Below, piece by piece: positions 30,902-33,619 of a stretch of DNA of 33,619 nucleotides (position 1 is the stretch's first letter; each line of letters opens with the position of its first letter). The stretch is from Terriglobales bacterium. GTDB lineage: Bacteria > Acidobacteriota > Terriglobia > Terriglobales > SCQP01. The notes under the pieces are model-generated. The model was not told the DNA's origin. It saw nothing but the letters and a program-made list of their open reading frames with translations, and did not search any database. The stretch covers positions 1 through 33,619 of the forward strand of contig JANWLQ010000053.1 in NCBI GenBank assembly GCA_025450725.1, in the 5' to 3' direction. Made by a program: the position numbers and the translations under genes.

Positions 30902-32676
30902 TGGATTGGAATCCACAAAACGAAGACCCGCATTTTGAACGCCGTCTCTTGATGGCGTTTGCGCTGGCGGTGCTGCTGTTTGTCACGGTTCTGCCCTACC
31001 TTTCGAAAAAAACAGGCCTCCCGCCGGCACCGGTGACGACTCCAGCGGCGACCACGAGCCCGGCACCGCAGGCGCCAACCCCCGCCGCCGCGCCCCCAAA
31101 AATCGCACCCGCGCCAGCTGCGGCCGCTGTTCCACGGCACTCGGCCGCCGCAACCGGCGCCGCAACCGTGAGCGCGGCCCAGGAACAACTGGTGACGATC
31201 AATACACCGGTGTTCCACGTCGTGCTCAGCAACCACGGCGCCAGCGCGCGCACGTGGGTGCTGACTCAATATAAGGACGACGCTGGAAAGCCGCTTGATT
31301 TCGTCGATCCCGGTTTTGCGGCCAAGGCCGGCTTTCCGCTGGATTTTTGGGTATCCGACACCTCGTTGCGGGAGCAGCTTGACCGGGCGCTCTATACAGT
31401 GAAGACGACGACGGCGGCGGATGGCACCCAGACGGTGGACTTCCAATGGTCGGACGGGACACTGGTGGCGCACAAGACGCTGCGCTTCGACCAGAGCTAC
31501 GTCGCGCGCGTCAAGAGCAGTGTCACCCGCAACGGCCAACCGGTTCCGGTGGCGCTTGCCTGGCAGGGCGCGTTCGGCGATCGCGCCGTTCCCGGAGATT
31601 TCAACACCGAGCAGCTTCTGCAATCCACCCCGACCAGCGTTGATCTGTTCTCGGTTAAAAAGGTGCAGAATGGCGCCGTTCACCAGGGTCAGTTCCATTT
31701 CGTCGGCCTGGAAGACCAATTCTTCACCGCTGTCTTCCTGCCCGCCGACGACCCAACGCTGGCCGTCACCACGCTCAAGACCACCTACCGTCCCAAGCTG
31801 GTGGATGCGAGCGGCAACTCCACCAGCGACAAGGACGTGGACACGATCGGGCTGGCCGTCTCCGACGGGGCAACCAACGACACCGCGCTCTTTGTGGGAC
31901 CCAAGAAGATTGATCTGCTCAAGAGCGTGGATCCGGCGCTGCGCGGCCTGGTTGATTTCGGCTGGTTTAGCTTCGTCGCCGACCCGCTGTTTCTGTGGAT
32001 GAACTGGACCTACACCCACTGGATCCACAACTACGGCTGGGTAATTATCTTCATCACCTTCGTCATCACCATGGCGACCTTCCCGTTGAAGATGAAGGCG
32101 CAAAAGAGCCAGGCCATCATGCTGGCGCTGCAGCCCAAGGTAAACGCACTCAACGCCAAAGCGAAGAAGTACGGCATGCGGGATCCGCGCCGGCAGGAAG
32201 CGCAGAGCGAGGTGATGAAGCTGTACAGCGAGCACGGCGCCAATCCGCTGGGCGGATGCCTGCCTATGCTGATCCAGTTGCCGCTCATTTACGCTTTCTG
32301 GCGCGTGCTGGAGTACGCCATCGAGCTGCGCCATGCGCCCTGGATCGGCTACATCCACGATCTGTCGGCCAAGGATCCGTTGTACATTCTGCCGGTGGGC
32401 CTGGTGATCGTGCAGTTCTTCTCGATGCAGTTCATGCCCACCTCGCCGGGGACGGATCCGCGGCAGATGAAGATGATGAAATGGCTCATGCCGGTGTTCA
32501 TGGGCTACATATTTTTTTACCTGCCCAGCGGCGTGAACCTATATTATTTGTTCAGCATGGCCATCGGCATCGGCCAGCAGGTGGTGGCGAACCGCACCTA
32601 CAATGACGCGGCGGTGGCCAAGGTGGCGGCGATCGAAGCGGGAAAAAAGAAGAAAGCCATCAGCAGCAAATCATAA
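30901..32676 (+). CDS. yidC: membrane protein insertase YidC
   Basis: 591 residues. A first transmembrane helix (about 15-34) leads to a Pro/Ala-rich linker (about 40-90) and the large periplasmic beta domain (about 95-350). The conserved insertase core begins near residue 368 (WTYTHWIHNYGW), with FPLKMKAQKSQAIM, LQPKVNALNAK, NPLGGCLPMLIQLPLIYAFW, FMPTSPGTDPRQMKMMKWLMPVFM and FYLPSGVNLYYLFS. The residue five before the Pro of FPLK, where many YidC proteins have the hydrophilic-groove Arg or Lys, is Thr390 here. The C-terminus is Lys-rich (GKKKKAISSKS), a ribosome-binding feature. Start overlaps the yidD stop by one base. It inserts inner-membrane proteins with or without SecYEG. Confidence 0.96.
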   Translation: MDWNPQNEDPHFERRLLMAFALAVLLFVTVLPYLSKKTGLPPAPVTTPAATTSPAPQAPTPAAAPPKIAPAPAAAAVPRHSAAATGAATVSAAQEQLVTINTPVFHVVLSNHGASARTWVLTQYKDDAGKPLDFVDPGFAAKAGFPLDFWVSDTSLREQLDRALYTVKTTTAADGTQTVDFQWSDGTLVAHKTLRFDQSYVARVKSSVTRNGQPVPVALAWQGAFGDRAVPGDFNTEQLLQSTPTSVDLFSVKKVQNGAVHQGQFHFVGLEDQFFTAVFLPADDPTLAVTTLKTTYRPKLVDASGNSTSDKDVDTIGLAVSDGATNDTALFVGPKKIDLLKSVDPALRGLVDFGWFSFVADPLFLWMNWTYTHWIHNYGWVIIFITFVITMATFPLKMKAQKSQAIMLALQPKVNALNAKAKKYGMRDPRRQEAQSEVMKLYSEHGANPLGGCLPMLIQLPLIYAFWRVLEYAIELRHAPWIGYIHDLSAKDPLYILPVGLVIVQFFSMQFMPTSPGTDPRQMKMMKWLMPVFMGYIFFYLPSGVNLYYLFSMAIGIGQQVVANRTYNDAAVAKVAAIEAGKKKKAISSKS

Positions 32677-32717
32677 GTCAAGGCTGACAAAATCAAGCGA
32701 CAGACAGGGAGATCATT

Positions 32718-33254
32718 TTGGCGGAAACACTAGAAACGCGAATTGGTGGGCGACTGCGTGAATTTTTGGACCCCTTGCTGCGCGAAGGCGGCTTTCAACT
32801 TTCCTACCGCCTTATCTCCCCCCCGCCCGACCCGGCCGGCGAAACGCCGGAACTGATCGTGGACTTCAGCGGCCCGGACGCCAGCCTGGTGCTGGAGGAC
32901 GACGGCGAGTTGCTGCGCGGCATTGAACACCTGGCGTTTGAGACGCTGCGCCTGGGACCCGACGAACACCACAAGCTCGTTTTCGACTGCCAAAGCCGCC
33001 GTCAATTGCGGGTGCAGGAATTGCGGGCGTTGGCCCAGCTCGCGGCCGAGCGCGTACTCAAGACCGGCGTGCCGTACGAGTTCGCGCCCATGCATTCGCG
33101 CGACCGGCGCACGGTACACATGGCGCTGCAGGCCAACGCCGGGCTGACCAGCGAAAGCGAAGGCATCGGCCGGGACCGCCACATCGTCGTCCGCAAGCAA
33201 GGTGTGGGCGCGCCGGCAAGCCCCGGCGCCCGCAAGGAATACCGCCGGCTGTAA
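32718..33254 (+). CDS. jag: KH/R3H-domain RNA-binding protein (Jag/KhpB-like)
   Basis: 178 residues, TTG start with a GGGAGA stretch upstream. The KH-like part (ELIVDFSGPDASLVLEDDGELLRGIEHLAFETL in outline, about 45-77) has a degenerate GxxG loop, VLEDDGE. The R3H domain follows, with RRTVH (130-134) and the SESEGIGRDRHIVV end. Jag/KhpB proteins bind RNA and affect cell elongation and division in other bacteria; the gene normally follows yidC, as here (41-bp gap). The N-terminal Jag-N domain found in many homologues is absent; instead there is a short helical segment. The C-terminal tail is basic. Confidence 0.85.
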   Translation: MAETLETRIGGRLREFLDPLLREGGFQLSYRLISPPPDPAGETPELIVDFSGPDASLVLEDDGELLRGIEHLAFETLRLGPDEHHKLVFDCQSRRQLRVQELRALAQLAAERVLKTGVPYEFAPMHSRDRRTVHMALQANAGLTSESEGIGRDRHIVVRKQGVGAPASPGARKEYRRL

Positions 33255-33255
33255 G

Positions 33256-33603
33256 ATGAATTCAGCGCTGGATCGCGCGGTCAAGCACGCCAACGCCTGG
33301 CTCGATGGGCTTGATACCCGTTCCGTCGCGGCGACCTCCGATAAGGCCGCGCTGCGTTCCAAGCTGAACGTCCCGCTCGCCGATGCCGGGCTTGAGGCAG
33401 CGCAGGTCATAGACGAACTGGTCGCCATGACCGAAGGTGGACACCTCGGCTCGGCTTCGGGCCGGTTCTACGGTTGGGTGATTGGGGGCGCCCTGCCTTC
33501 AGCGCTGGCCGCGAAAACGGCGGCGCCGGCTATCGACGAGCAAACCGCCCCCGATCAGAACGATCGGGATCGCACGAGCGTCGTGGAGGGAGCGAGAGAG
33601 TGA
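33256..33603 (+). pseudogene. N-terminal fragment of a PLP-dependent decarboxylase, reading lost near the window edge
   Basis: The first ~85 residues from the ATG at 33256 match the start of group II PLP-dependent amino-acid decarboxylases: HANAWLDGLDTRSVA, IDELVAMTEGGHLGSASGRFYGWVIGGALPSALAA. The expected continuation (ADWLTSxWDQN) is not there. From about 33510 the frame reads KTAAPAIDEQT and ends at a stop at 33601-33603, inside adapter-like sequence. So the gene is probably intact in the organism and broken here by a faulty contig end. Only 33256 to about 33510 should be trusted. Confidence 0.75.
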
Positions 33604-33619
33604 AAGAGTGTACATATCG
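33562..33619. other. adapter-like artefact at the sequence end
   Basis: GATCGG (33562), GAGCGTCGTG (33576-33585), GAGGGA (33586-33591) and AAAGAGTGTA (33603-33612), then a near TAGATCTCG, occur in the same order as in the Illumina TruSeq universal adapter complement, with extra bases between blocks. The match is degenerate but too ordered to be likely by chance. Confidence 0.6.

Noticed and set aside
1-33619. Transposase, integrase, CRISPR array or tRNA that could explain the inserted block
   Set aside because: None could be recognised on either strand by reading; a tRNA scan was not possible here.

Overview
The window is GC-rich, gene-dense bacterial DNA that most likely comes from an Acidobacteriota genome. 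The clearest lineage marker is a TIGR03435-type protein (26312-27106), a family very common in soil acidobacteria. The acidobacterial style of the OmpA-family protein at the left edge and the futalosine-pathway gene mqnD fit this. The assignment is inferred from family recognition, not from a search. No rRNA, tRNA, CRISPR array, transposase or phage gene was seen.

Layout. 1-4374 (+): 3' part of an OmpA-family gene, a small GlsB/YeaQ membrane protein, an SDR sugar-nucleotide epimerase, mqnD (menaquinone) and pyrF (UMP). 4430-9299 (-): a TetR-TolC-EmrA-EmrB tripartite efflux operon read from an operator-like inverted repeat at 9309. 9373-10569 (-): a DNA-alkylation repair pair, Ogt and an AlkA-like glycosylase that seems to have lost its middle. 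10550-16920 (+): a tightly packed cluster of a polytopic membrane protein, an MCE/MlaD-like lipid-transport protein with five exactly 34-residue repeats, a response regulator, a histidine kinase, an alpha/beta hydrolase, a DedA protein and an MBL-fold hydrolase. 17007-20078 (+): a membrane protein of unknown function, an eight-cysteine small protein and selB. 20072-20377 (-): a decayed VapC-type PIN toxin.

20590-24745 (+) is an arginine operon, argR-argF-argG-argH. It has a strong promoter (TTGACA, 18 bp, TTAAAT) and a 16/18 ARG-box match ending at the base before the argR start codon, so ArgR should repress its own operon. It is followed by a YheT-type hydrolase gene. The 3' 342 bp of that gene occur again 2 kb downstream (27427-27769) at about 95% identity. 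Between the two copies lies an AT-richer block on the minus strand: a remnant of peptide deformylase, a TIGR03435 gene and a frameshifted thioredoxin-like gene. This looks like an inserted block that duplicated, or brought with it, the end of its target gene.

27772-33254 holds a DUF2071 gene and the conserved chromosomal neighbourhood dnaA (-) / rpmH-rnpA-yidD-yidC-jag (+): replication initiation, ribosomal protein L34, RNase P protein, and membrane-protein insertion. The rnpA reading frame overlaps rpmH and stays open across all of it. The window ends in the start of a PLP-dependent decarboxylase whose reading is lost about 100 bp before the edge. The last ~58 bases resemble a degraded Illumina adapter, so this edge is probably an assembly artefact.
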